A stretch of DNA of 64,000 nt, taken from assembly GCF_005843925.1 (NCBI RefSeq), contig NZ_VCBC01000008.1, positions 160,833-224,832 of the forward strand. The letters run 5' to 3'. Below are positions 1-8,451 of the stretch, one piece after another. Numbering within the stretch: position 1 is the stretch's first letter; each line of letters starts with the position of its first letter. The notes beneath the pieces are model-generated. The model saw only the letters and a program-made list of their open reading frames with translations, made no database searches and had not been told where the DNA came from. The DNA comes from Thalassotalea litorea (GTDB taxonomy: Bacteria > Pseudomonadota > Gammaproteobacteria > Enterobacterales > Alteromonadaceae). The translations under genes were made by a program, and so were the position numbers.

Positions 1-207
1 TTCTCCGCTTTTAGGGCCATAAACTTTGCATATTACGGTGGGTGTCCATGTAAGAACTCGCATTCGTTGCCGTGGGTGTCTTAATAAAATCACAGTTAAA
101 AACGTTAGCTGAGTCGCGCAATGAAATGAGTTAGGTAAATGCGAGCTAAACAGGTGTTAATTGATGCAATGGGTGAAACTGCAAGGTATTAGATAGAAAG
201 TGAGGGA

Positions 208-232
208 GCTAGCCAAAGTGGCTCTGGCTAGC
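208..232 (-). terminator. Hairpin downstream of the GH86 gene
   Basis: An 8-bp inverted repeat (GCTAGCCA ... TGGCTAGC) separated by 9 bases lies about 35 bases beyond the GH86 stop codon. It is followed on the minus strand by only a weakly T-rich stretch, so it may be a terminator or an RNA-end stabilising hairpin. I see no gene or other structure in positions 1-207. Confidence 0.4.
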
Positions 233-267
233 GTTTGTTGAAGCCTCAAATGGGCGGACAATTGTTT

Positions 268-2640
268 CTATTGAATTGTCCGGCCAAGAGGTTGTTCAGT
301 GTTAAATACCTGCAATGCGGTGCTGGCGACAAATCCACCGGTATCGCTAAAGCGGATGCTGATATCATTGTTTTCAGCCAGGGCTGAATAAGGCACTGGT
401 ATTTCGATCACGCCGTAAAAGCCATCGCGTGCAACTGAGCTTTTGCCCATTTGCTGATCATAACCGCGAAAATCTTTCGGAACATTTAAGCTCGTGCCGT
501 TGATGGATACCTCCGGCAATAGCGATTTTCCATGATCGCGACCAATACCTAATCGTAATATCGCTTCGCCATGGTCATCTAAAACAATGCCATTTAGCGT
601 GTTGGTAATGAGTTCATTAGCAACGATTGCCTGCTTGTAGCTTTCACCATAATACTTGGTTTCTGCAACAGTCTTAGCCAACGCCGGTGCGCTATCAAAC
701 GTCACTTTAACAATCATGGTACTTTCAGCACCTAAGGTTATCACCTCGGGCAATTCGTTATACGCCGACTCAACAATTGCCGATGCCTGAGTGGCATTAT
801 CTACGGTGGTTAGGTGCTTAACTTCAACCTTGCTTATATTGGCACTGTCTAATCCAAAGGCATTGAGGTTAATATCCGTGTCGGTAAATTCGAGACTATT
901 GAGAATGATATGTGCGGTTTTTTCATCGACATAGGCATCCACCTGAATGTCCAAATCACTGGCTTTTGTTTCAATGCGGGTACCATTTACCTCAGACCAT
1001 AACTGATAAAACTGTATCAGATCTGAATATACCCATTTGTCACCGGCAGCATCGCCATCACGCTCAAATTTTTGCACCATTAACCTTGGGCCATAAGGTA
1101 CCTCGGTACGACCCCATTCCGCTTTAACCACAATAAATGGAATGGTTTTAAGGATCATGTCCGGGCGCTCCATAAACTGCATCAGCATCGAGTTAATCGC
1201 TCGCATCTGCAATGTGTTGCGCTCAGGGTTCCAGCCTTGCTTAAACATCGAGTGAATTGCGGCGCCATATTCAGAAATGACTAGCGGTCTCGTTTCCCCA
1301 AACTTAAGTAACGAATAGTGCTCAAGCATATCCATTGTCGCTTCGGCGTTACTGCCCTTGCGATATTGCTCTTTATTTTGAAAGGCAGGGAAGTCATATA
1401 AATGGATTGCATAGAAATCCATATTCTCTCCGGCGATATCGATAAAGGCTTTATCTCTTTCTTCCCAGCGCTCGAAGTTATCCCAATCAAAATTCGGGAA
1501 CGCTACCGTGTATCCACCTACCTGAACATCAGGGTTTGTTTTGCGGATTTCATTGGCTACGGCATTGTGAAATTCAAAGATCTTTGCAGGCTCTACCTGA
1601 TCAGACTGACCTTCGCGATCGGTTACCAGATCGTACAATGGCTCGTTCATCACTTCCACATATGGCGGTTTAACCTGACCATTAGCGACATTATCATTCG
1701 GATTTGGATCGAAATATTTGCTGACATACTGACCCATATAATGACCCGTCGCGGTACCAAAAGGTTCTGCGACTGTGTCGGTTTGCGATAGTGCCCAGCC
1801 TTGAGCGGTAAGGGTACCGTCTGGCCAATAAGGGTGTTGCTGGGCACCTACCACCATACCAAGGGCGCGGTGTTGAAGCGACCTTATGGTATCCCAGTGG
1901 GTACCTGTGTAGTTATTAAATCCCCATTTTTGGCCATTACCCCGGGTCGTCGCATCCGCTTCGGACGCAAATCCTGGACGAGAAGCATCTTCTGCAATCT
2001 GGCTTAACTGCCAGGTCATGCCGCCGGTGTTTCGGCCAAAGTAAACATCATAACCGTTAGCAAATGATTCGAGCAGGTTTGGATCTTCGTTTTCCGCATT
2101 GGCACTATGAACATTACCTCCGCGCCAGCCGTTTTCGGTGATATCGGCGTGGATGGTAATAAACTTGTCCCTGGAAAACTCGCTGACACCGCCAACCTTG
2201 TGCACCGTATCAAAGTTGATGTCGACAACAACGCCTGAAAATACCGACCCTGTGGTTACGATAAAGGTTGCGTTCACGCCGCCAATCGTTAGCGATAATT
2301 GCGTACTGGTATCATCCATTGTCGATGACTTAATCCGCACCTTTACATTATCGCCGCTGTTTACCTGACCGGCAGAAGAGGTAAATTCGCCATCATTTAC
2401 TGAGTATTCACCACCACTGATGCTGATATCGGTGGCAGTACTAATGCCGGTTACGGTAATACTCTGTGATTCAATCCAGGTATTGCTGGCAGCATCCGTA
2501 ACACTGGCAAAACTAAATTGGGCGGGTATTGTGTCTTCCACCTTTAGCGGTTTTTGTGAATCATCGCCACCGGAGCCGCCGCAACCAGTTAAGGTAAGTG
2601 CTAGGGTTGTTGAAATCGCGATTAGGCTTTTTTTATACAT
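268..2640 (-). CDS. GH86 beta-agarase/beta-porphyranase, lipoprotein
   Basis: Predicted endo-acting hydrolase of agar or porphyran beta-1,4 linkages, probably anchored at the outer membrane. The N-terminus is a lipoprotein signal (LTGC, lipid-anchored Cys20) followed by a Gly/Ser/Asp linker. Residues ~35-135 look like an Ig-like domain; ~135-530 is a TIM-barrel-like catalytic region; the C-terminal ~230 residues look like beta-sandwich domains. The motif YVEVMNEPLYD places the likely acid/base at Glu333, and LVISEYGA places the likely nucleophile at Glu457; both contexts are typical of GH86. The start lies 1 base beyond the stop of the upstream FG-GAP/ASPIC gene, so the two are almost certainly co-transcribed and translationally coupled. 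The family contains both agarases and porphyranases, and the sequence alone does not decide which this is. Confidence 0.88.
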   Translation of the reverse strand: MYKKSLIAISTTLALTLTGCGGSGGDDSQKPLKVEDTIPAQFSFASVTDAASNTWIESQSITVTGISTATDISISGGEYSVNDGEFTSSAGQVNSGDNVKVRIKSSTMDDTSTQLSLTIGGVNATFIVTTGSVFSGVVVDINFDTVHKVGGVSEFSRDKFITIHADITENGWRGGNVHSANAENEDPNLLESFANGYDVYFGRNTGGMTWQLSQIAEDASRPGFASEADATTRGNGQKWGFNNYTGTHWDTIRSLQHRALGMVVGAQQHPYWPDGTLTAQGWALSQTDTVAEPFGTATGHYMGQYVSKYFDPNPNDNVANGQVKPPYVEVMNEPLYDLVTDREGQSDQVEPAKIFEFHNAVANEIRKTNPDVQVGGYTVAFPNFDWDNFERWEERDKAFIDIAGENMDFYAIHLYDFPAFQNKEQYRKGSNAEATMDMLEHYSLLKFGETRPLVISEYGAAIHSMFKQGWNPERNTLQMRAINSMLMQFMERPDMILKTIPFIVVKAEWGRTEVPYGPRLMVQKFERDGDAAGDKWVYSDLIQFYQLWSEVNGTRIETKASDLDIQVDAYVDEKTAHIILNSLEFTDTDINLNAFGLDSANISKVEVKHLTTVDNATQASAIVESAYNELPEVITLGAESTMIVKVTFDSAPALAKTVAETKYYGESYKQAIVANELITNTLNGIVLDDHGEAILRLGIGRDHGKSLLPEVSINGTSLNVPKDFRGYDQQMGKSSVARDGFYGVIEIPVPYSALAENNDISIRFSDTGGFVASTALQVFNTEQPLGRTIQ

Positions 2641-2641
2641 A

Positions 2642-4630
2642 TTATTTACCCTTACCTGGCGCGATCAGTCGCTGTCCCAGGAATACTTGCTGATTTATTG
2701 TTATATCGTTAATTTCTTGAATAGAACCATCGCGCCACTGCACAACAATCTTCTCTACGCTCTCATCTTCGCCCAAACCAAAGTGCAGCGTGTTAATAAG
2801 AGATTGTGAGTGGCTAGCCGACTGGCTGTTGACAAACCGAGTCTGGGTTGAAGTAGCGCTGACCAAAGTGACTTTAGCGCCAATGGGATCGATAGCGTCG
2901 ATGTTATTGACGGAGTAGCCAATTTCAACGCGGATAAAGTTGTGCTGATTTTGCAACTGGTTGGCAAACAAATGCCAACGGCCATTGTCATCATCACCGC
3001 TTAAAATGTCGATTTTGCCATCAAGGTTAAAGTCGAACGCAGCCCCCATATCACCATGGGCTTTGGCTGGTAGGTGGGTGGCGCCGTGTTCTGTGTTTTG
3101 ATTAAAACGCTTACCTTGATTTAGCATCAATACATCTGCCTGACGCTGCGTTAAGGTACCGAATCGATAAACAAAGAAATCACTACGACCGTCGTTATCA
3201 AAGTCACCAGTAATTACCCCTTGATTATTGTCTTTGCTAAGTGGTGGCAACCGATGAGATGCATCAGCGAATCTAACCTGAGGTTTTTTATTTTTAGCAT
3301 TTGCATGAGCCTCACCCATCAAGAGTACGTCAGCGATACCGGGCGTTTGCGGATCAAAGTCGGCCGTAAAGGAATCGACGCCAATAACGGAAGCACGAAT
3401 ATCCCAGGCCACATTGGATGCAAGATGCCAGGCTAAACGCCATTGATGTTTACCTTCTTGGTTTTGTCCAAGATACCCTAAGTACCAACCGGTTTTATCT
3501 AGCTGATTTGGAAAGCCCTGCGCTTGCTTGGCCTTGATGGCAGTCATATCGGTAACTTCAGCAATGGTCATTTTATCTTTACCCAGATACAGAGGGAGGG
3601 CTGTGACGTTTCGGTCTCTTGGAAAGTGATAAAAGTCGCTTAGGTAAACTTGCCGATCACCGGTGAATGTGACGCCATCTTGACTTTTATTCCCCTCGTC
3701 ACGTAAATCCAGGCGTCTGTGGCTTTGGTCATATTCAATACTATTATTGGCAATTTGATATAGCGCTTTGCCACGAGCCAAATAATAATCCATCAGTCCG
3801 TCATTATTGACATCCGCTTCCGCAATCGCATTGACATAGGCTAGCTCTGACAACTCGCTGGGCAATAGGTCATGGGTAACGTCTGAAAACGAAAAATTGC
3901 TACTGGCCTGAAGGATGACCAAGGGGGTATAAGGTGCAAAACCCAGTAAATCCGGGCGACCGTCGTCATTTAGATCGGTAATGAATACCCGCTCGGCATC
4001 CATCTGTTCAAACACCGGACTTGGTCGATACTTGAACGTATCATTACCTAAGTTTTCAAACAGAATATTCCTCGGGCCTTTCTCACCTTGGATCTGCGTT
4101 GCATTGATTTGCAGAAAATCGAGATCACCATCAGCATCTAAATCAAGCCAACGCACCGAGCGGCCGCGCGCGCCCATATCGGCAATGCCGGCTTGAACCG
4201 TAATATCTACAAATTTACCTTGTTGGTTTTTTAACAATCTTGGCGGTTGTGGCTGACTGCCATTGCCTCCACCAAGGGAAACAAGAAAGTCCAGATCGCC
4301 ATCACCATCGTAGTCTCCGGGGGCAATACCATGGGCATCCCACTGACCAATTGGTGTTTGGTGTTTTAACAGGGTGTTGTCTTTTTGAGAGAAATAAAGA
4401 TAGGCAGGGTGTTGATCATGATTTGGCAACACGAAATCCAGTCTGCCATCCTGATCCACGTCAGCGACACTTGGCCCGCCATATTTCCAGCTGGTTGGCT
4501 CGGCAAGACCGATGGAATCGCTAATATCGATAAACATCGGCGGTTTGGAATCGGCTTTTACCTGAGCAGATGTCAGACTATACGAGACTGCGAGCAAGGC
4601 CAGGGCAGTGCGGAACCAATACGTTGTCAT
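2642..4630 (-). CDS. Secreted FG-GAP/VCBS repeat protein with C-terminal ASPIC/UnbV domain
   Basis: A 662-aa exported protein (signal peptide ~1-27 ending near AQVKA). At least seven Ca-binding-type FG-GAP/VCBS motifs are visible as D-x-D-x-DG-x-x-D blocks (DVDQDGRLDF, DYDGDGDLDF, DLDADGDLDF, DLNDDGRPDL, DVNNDGLMDY, DFDNDGRSDF, DFNLDGKIDI), consistent with a beta-propeller. The last ~90 residues (IGAKVTL ... LHFGLG ... VVQWRDGS) match the ASPIC/UnbV domain, as in CRTAC-like proteins. It is the first gene of a two-gene operon with the GH86 hydrolase and has a predicted GntR operator ~55 bases upstream. Function is unknown; an extracellular carbohydrate-binding or scaffold role is inferred from context only. 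Confidence 0.85.
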   Translation of the reverse strand: MTTYWFRTALALLAVSYSLTSAQVKADSKPPMFIDISDSIGLAEPTSWKYGGPSVADVDQDGRLDFVLPNHDQHPAYLYFSQKDNTLLKHQTPIGQWDAHGIAPGDYDGDGDLDFLVSLGGGNGSQPQPPRLLKNQQGKFVDITVQAGIADMGARGRSVRWLDLDADGDLDFLQINATQIQGEKGPRNILFENLGNDTFKYRPSPVFEQMDAERVFITDLNDDGRPDLLGFAPYTPLVILQASSNFSFSDVTHDLLPSELSELAYVNAIAEADVNNDGLMDYYLARGKALYQIANNSIEYDQSHRRLDLRDEGNKSQDGVTFTGDRQVYLSDFYHFPRDRNVTALPLYLGKDKMTIAEVTDMTAIKAKQAQGFPNQLDKTGWYLGYLGQNQEGKHQWRLAWHLASNVAWDIRASVIGVDSFTADFDPQTPGIADVLLMGEAHANAKNKKPQVRFADASHRLPPLSKDNNQGVITGDFDNDGRSDFFVYRFGTLTQRQADVLMLNQGKRFNQNTEHGATHLPAKAHGDMGAAFDFNLDGKIDILSGDDDNGRWHLFANQLQNQHNFIRVEIGYSVNNIDAIDPIGAKVTLVSATSTQTRFVNSQSASHSQSLINTLHFGLGEDESVEKIVVQWRDGSIQEINDITINQQVFLGQRLIAPGKGK

Positions 4631-4685
4631 TTCAATCCTATTCTTGTTATTTAGTCTTAATTGCGCTCAAATTGAACAATGTAAA

Positions 4686-4695
4686 TTGTTGACAA
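4686..4695. promoter_or_regulatory. Predicted GntR-type operator (TTGTTGACAA) before the ASPIC-GH86 operon
   Basis: Near-perfect palindrome AATTGTTGACAATAT, matching the TTGTTAACAA element found before other agar-locus genes. It lies 55 bases upstream of the ASPIC-protein start, in the gap between that gene and the end of the regulator gene. Assignment to the GntR protein is inferred from co-localisation and from the TNGTNNACNA-type sites known for FadR-subfamily regulators. Confidence 0.65.
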
Positions 4696-4712
4696 TATGT
4701 GTGAGCGATAAA

Positions 4713-4736
4713 AAAAACACCCGCGAGGGTGTTTTT
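4713..4736 (-). terminator. Rho-independent terminator of the GntR gene
   Basis: A 10-bp stem (AAAAACACCC / GGGTGTTTTT) with a GCGA loop lies 17 bases beyond the regulator stop codon. It is followed on the minus strand by a T run, the classical intrinsic terminator arrangement. Confidence 0.85.
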
Positions 4737-4752
4737 CGTGAATAATAACCTG

Positions 4753-5367
4753 CTATTTAATATTCGCTTTCACGGCTTTGCTCGCCAATTTAACATCGCC
4801 TGCTTTCAGCGCATCGAGAATTCGGCTATGTTCATCAACACATTGCGAGCTGCTGCTGATACGCTTGTAATTTAAGCGCATACGCATCACATACGGATAC
4901 CAGATATTCACCAATTCATCACCGCCGGCTTTATTAATTAAATAGCGATGGAATGAAATATCAATTTTGGTGACTTCCGCATAGTCTTCGGCATCCAGGG
5001 CTTTTTGCAAATCCGCCAGGATAGCTTCCAACTCGGTAATTTCCTGTTCGCTCAATGTGTCATTGATTTGTTCAATGGCAAAGACTTCGATTTCACGACG
5101 AAGCTTTATCATCAACTTTTGCATGCTGGGATCCAACACACTATTTACCGAGGCACCACAATTATTCTTTGAGATCAGCAAACCTTCTTTGGTCAGCTGT
5201 AAAATCACGTCACGGATAGGACCGCGTGATAAACCAAAGCGATTGGCCAGCTCGGTTTCGTTTAGCTTAGTATTTGGTGGAAACGCACCTGAGATAATAT
5301 CCGTACGCAACTGCTCTGCGATTTGGTCTTTAACGGATAAAATTTTCGTTGTCCGTGATGTTGCCAT
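4753..5367 (-). CDS. GntR-family transcriptional regulator, FadR subfamily (FCD domain)
   Basis: Predicted DNA-binding regulator of the agar locus. Residues ~10-75 form a winged helix-turn-helix (VKDQIAEQLRTDIISGAFPPNTKLNETELANRFGLSRGPIRD...). The C-terminal ~130 residues fit the all-helical FCD ligand-binding domain, with His/Asp/Arg positions of the metal/ligand pocket (EVTKIDISFHRYLI; HSRILDALKAGD). I chose the ATG at 5367 because AAGGA sits 7 bases before it; a TTG six codons upstream has no good ribosome site. The gene stands alone between two hydrolase operons. Its own promoter region carries TTGTCGACAA and a GTCGAC inverted repeat, suggesting autoregulation. The inducer is unknown; an agar-derived sugar acid is likely, given the ligands of this subfamily. 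Confidence 0.88.
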   Translation of the reverse strand: MATSRTTKILSVKDQIAEQLRTDIISGAFPPNTKLNETELANRFGLSRGPIRDVILQLTKEGLLISKNNCGASVNSVLDPSMQKLMIKLRREIEVFAIEQINDTLSEQEITELEAILADLQKALDAEDYAEVTKIDISFHRYLINKAGGDELVNIWYPYVMRMRLNYKRISSSSQCVDEHSRILDALKAGDVKLASKAVKANIK

Positions 5368-5440
5368 GTACTTGTCCTTAATCAATCCTATACCTTATTG
5401 TAAAGACACCAACTACTCTTGACAATTGTAAAATAATTTA

Positions 5441-5450
5441 TTGTCGACAA
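5441..5450. promoter_or_regulatory. Predicted autoregulatory operator TTGTCGACAA
   Basis: Perfect 10-bp palindrome 74 bases upstream of the GntR start, related to the TTGTTAACAA element. A nearby partial site (CTTGACAATTGT, around 5419-5429) carries the same half-site sequence. Autoregulation is inferred. Confidence 0.55.
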
Positions 5451-5499
5451 AAAACAGCGTTAATAGGCCAATTTATGTGTTTTTATAGTGGTTTACAGG

Positions 5500-5533
5500 A
5501 TGGTCGACTCTAAAAATAGAAAGTGTCGACCAT
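5500..5533. promoter_or_regulatory. Inverted repeat ATGGTCGAC-N16-GTCGACCAT
   Basis: Two perfect 9-bp arms, 5500-5508 and 5525-5533, separated by 16 bases. Each arm contains its own GTCGAC palindrome, also the centre of the operator at 5441-5450. It lies between the GntR promoter and the 3' end of the GH50 gene. It could be a second regulator-binding region or a stem-loop. Confidence 0.45.
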
Positions 5534-5617
5534 AATATATCGTTCTTTGTGTTTTTTGTTAACACGCGGATTATGGCTAATGAAAGCACAATAATTCGTT
5601 GTTAATTTTCACATCGA

Positions 5618-7984
5618 TTACTTTGAGTCGCGACTAAAGCGACGCTCATAAATATAACTATTTACTTCAGTAGCAGCATCGACGATCGGCTGATAGGGCT
5701 GATCGGTGACACTAATAAAACCGACATTATAATTTTCTCCATCGTAGGCTCGACCGGTGATTGGCGAGTCCATGTACTGGAACCAATGAGCGCCAACGAA
5801 GTAAGGGTTATCAATGACGGAGTTCATATAATCTTTATACATTTTAGCGCGGTCCTGCTGGTCCGCCGCATGGATTAAACCTGGATGATACAGACCAGAA
5901 TCTGAGGCACCTATATGCCACTCACCGATAATGGCAGGCATGTCAATTTCTTCCATAAACTTCCATTTGCTTTCGACTAGCCCTTCTTTATAGGAGTTAA
6001 AGCTAATCACATCGACAAATTTGGCTGACGACTCGACCACTTCTTTAGGCATACCCCAGTCAGGAAAACGTGCGCCCATGTACATATGGTTTGGCATGTA
6101 TTTAACCATCGCCTTTTTCACTGTGGCGAAATACTTATCTGCGTAGGTTGAAAGCAAGGTAGCAAAATCAATGACTTGTCCTGCGTGATTGACATCCCCT
6201 TCAAACCCTTGGTTAAGTGCTTCCCAACTTGCGATTTCACTGCCCCAGGCATTGTTAAGCTCCTGAATATTCGCGTATTTGTCTTTTAGTACTTTCATAA
6301 ATGCGGCTTTGGTGGGGACATCATTACCATCGCGGGCCAGGGTATGTAAAACAATACCGTAGTGCGAGGATAGGCTGTCCGGGCGACCAAAGCTCTTTTC
6401 ATTATCGATAAAGACACCCACGCACCAGGGGTTGTTTTTCACCTCGTCAGACACTTGTTTTAACGTAACCATGGCGCGCTCTTCAAATTTAGGATCGAAC
6501 ACATCAGGCAATGGTGCCCAAAAGTCGTTGCCGCTGGAAACGGTTTTGAAATCACCAATTATCCAGCCATTGGCAAAATAAGGAACCTTGTTATTGTCGT
6601 AATACATAGGGTCGGTCCAGTTACCAAACGATGTAAACCCCCAGGTTAACATCCGACGAATGGTCACTTCGCGCCATACGGCTAAATAATCCGGGTCGAT
6701 ATCTGCGTATTTACGTTCTAGGTTAGCCGAGTAAAAGCTATAAGTTTCGCCATGTTGAAGTGGGCCGGAATGGGCACTACGACGGTAACCAAAGTGTTTG
6801 CCTAACGGCTCGTCATAAGACGGTAACCAGTTAAATAAGTCTTTTCGCAATTCTGATGCGACATAACGGGTAGCAATGGCCTTATCACTGACACGGTTTA
6901 ATTTTTGCGAGTCTTCCGGGGTAAAATCACCGTCCTGGCGTTGATGAATAAGCCCTTGATCGAAATCATAGCCTGTCATTGTTGAAGTATTGGATAGGCG
7001 TATGATATCAAGCCCGGTGGCGAAATAGGGATACCCTTGTGGGTCAACCATCATCCATTTGCCATTAATTTTTTCGGTACGAAAATAGCCTGTAGCTGTT
7101 TGACGTGGTCCATTTTTCCAGCCGCCAAATTTAGATCGGCTGTCACTAAAGGACTCTTTTAATCCTGCAAATTCTTTATCGCGAGCAGTGATTAATTCTG
7201 CCTGATTATGAATTTTACCGGTAAATTCAAGCGTCGCATTCTGACCATATTTATCGACAATCCCAGTTAAAAAACTCGGATCCATAGGCGGATTTTCCCT
7301 GAGGCGGATATTGCTGATGGTAATGGTTTTATCATACAAAGCACTTTGTACGCTGAATGAAATTTTGCGAATATCAGACACATCGAGGTTCTTTTTACCC
7401 CATAAGGAAACAAACTGTGTTTCGTCACTTTCCCAGGTTGGTGGGTTTGAGCGAAGACCGGAGGTGAAATTTAGCTCGACCTTTTCATCGCCATCCGGTG
7501 TCGCCAAATCGTGACCGGCTAACTTGGCGTAATAGGTAGACGCCGCTCCTACCGGGATGCTGACACTGCGCGTATAGGTGTCGTTATTGCCATCGGTAAT
7601 GTCCAGATAAACCTGTACCGAATGTTGTCCTGGGTTGCCAATATCAAAGGCAATATTAAAATCCTGATAGGCCTGCCAGTTCCAACCTGGCTCGGAAACA
7701 AACGTTACTGAGCTATAAGCGTTCTTTTGGGCGGCGAAGTTAACGGTTAAGGTGTCACTGTTCGCGTCATAAATTGTATCTGCTTTGAAAGCTTTAATAT
7801 TTTTGCTTCGTTGCTGAGCATCGGTTAGGTCAAATAAGCTAGCGAGCTTAACAGGTTCCTTCTCTGCTTCATTTTTGCTGTCGTTAGCGTTAGTATCAGA
7901 GGCAGGCTCTGGCGCGCTGCATCCCCACAAAGTGGCGCAAGACAATATACTGGCCAAGATGAGTTTTTTCGTTGTTAGCATCAT
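5618..7984 (-). CDS. GH50 beta-agarase, lipoprotein (exo-type)
   Basis: Predicted exo-beta-agarase releasing neoagarobiose from agarose or neoagarooligosaccharides. An N-terminal lipoprotein signal has its lipobox at LWGC (Cys22). Residues ~50-240 resemble the N-terminal CBM-like beta-sandwich seen in Aga50D, and ~290-770 is the TIM barrel. Predicted acid/base Glu529 (GVFIDNEKSFG) and nucleophile Glu688 (PAIIGEWHIG) fall almost exactly where the Saccharophagus Aga50D catalytic pair lies (534/695). Two in-frame ATGs (7984 and 7981) follow AGAGGA, and the second has the better spacing. A predicted GntR operator lies 53 bases upstream. The gene is convergent to nothing and is transcribed away from the TonB-receptor gene. 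Confidence 0.92.
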   Translation of the reverse strand: MMLTTKKLILASILSCATLWGCSAPEPASDTNANDSKNEAEKEPVKLASLFDLTDAQQRSKNIKAFKADTIYDANSDTLTVNFAAQKNAYSSVTFVSEPGWNWQAYQDFNIAFDIGNPGQHSVQVYLDITDGNNDTYTRSVSIPVGAASTYYAKLAGHDLATPDGDEKVELNFTSGLRSNPPTWESDETQFVSLWGKKNLDVSDIRKISFSVQSALYDKTITISNIRLRENPPMDPSFLTGIVDKYGQNATLEFTGKIHNQAELITARDKEFAGLKESFSDSRSKFGGWKNGPRQTATGYFRTEKINGKWMMVDPQGYPYFATGLDIIRLSNTSTMTGYDFDQGLIHQRQDGDFTPEDSQKLNRVSDKAIATRYVASELRKDLFNWLPSYDEPLGKHFGYRRSAHSGPLQHGETYSFYSANLERKYADIDPDYLAVWREVTIRRMLTWGFTSFGNWTDPMYYDNNKVPYFANGWIIGDFKTVSSGNDFWAPLPDVFDPKFEERAMVTLKQVSDEVKNNPWCVGVFIDNEKSFGRPDSLSSHYGIVLHTLARDGNDVPTKAAFMKVLKDKYANIQELNNAWGSEIASWEALNQGFEGDVNHAGQVIDFATLLSTYADKYFATVKKAMVKYMPNHMYMGARFPDWGMPKEVVESSAKFVDVISFNSYKEGLVESKWKFMEEIDMPAIIGEWHIGASDSGLYHPGLIHAADQQDRAKMYKDYMNSVIDNPYFVGAHWFQYMDSPITGRAYDGENYNVGFISVTDQPYQPIVDAATEVNSYIYERRFSRDSK

Positions 7985-8036
7985 TATTCCTCTACTTGAA
8001 TGGGTCGAGTATACCCAAGGAATTGTAAAAAGAAAA

Positions 8037-8046
8037 TTGTTAACAA
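8037..8046. promoter_or_regulatory. Predicted operator TTGTTAACAA before the GH50 gene
   Basis: Perfect palindrome within the longer AAAATTGTTAACAATAATTTT-like symmetry (8033-8053), centred ~57 bases upstream of the GH50 start. Same element as before the TonB receptor and the MFS porter. Confidence 0.7.
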
Positions 8047-8273
8047 TAATTTTATTTTTTACAACCCTTGTTATGATATTGACGAGTCCACTGTTGCTGC
8101 TATTTACCCGTTTTTAGGACACCCCATAGCTAGGCTTTATTTGAAAATGATTATTGCACCTAACGTGTTGTAATAGTTGTATATATTTTCTCATCTATGT
8201 AAAGGGAGATATTTTTCATGACCGATTTTTTGTACATATCGCACAAAAAATCAACAACACTACCTGAGGTAGA

Positions 8274-8328
8274 TTGTTAACAAAATCACGGGGTGTTAAT
8301 TGAAGATTGTTAACAAAATTGTTGACAA
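8274..8328. promoter_or_regulatory. Three predicted GntR operators before the TonB-dependent receptor
   Basis: TTGTTAACAA at 8274-8283 and 8307-8316 and TTGTTGACAA at 8319-8328 form a cluster about 125-180 bases upstream of the receptor start. Centre-to-centre spacings are 33 and 12 bases. The third site contains TTGACA (8322-8327). With TAAAGT at 8346-8351 (18-base spacer) this makes a plausible promoter whose -35 box would be covered by bound regulator. The rest of 8047-8451 shows no gene. Confidence 0.7.
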
Positions 8329-8451
8329 TCTACGATTTCAAGGTCTAAAGTGGGCAATAATTAGCAAACGATCTAACAACAAACCTGTGTTAGGTATCCC
8401 GCTGATTGATTTAAAAAACAAAAATACTGAAAATCTTAATGGGGAAATGAG

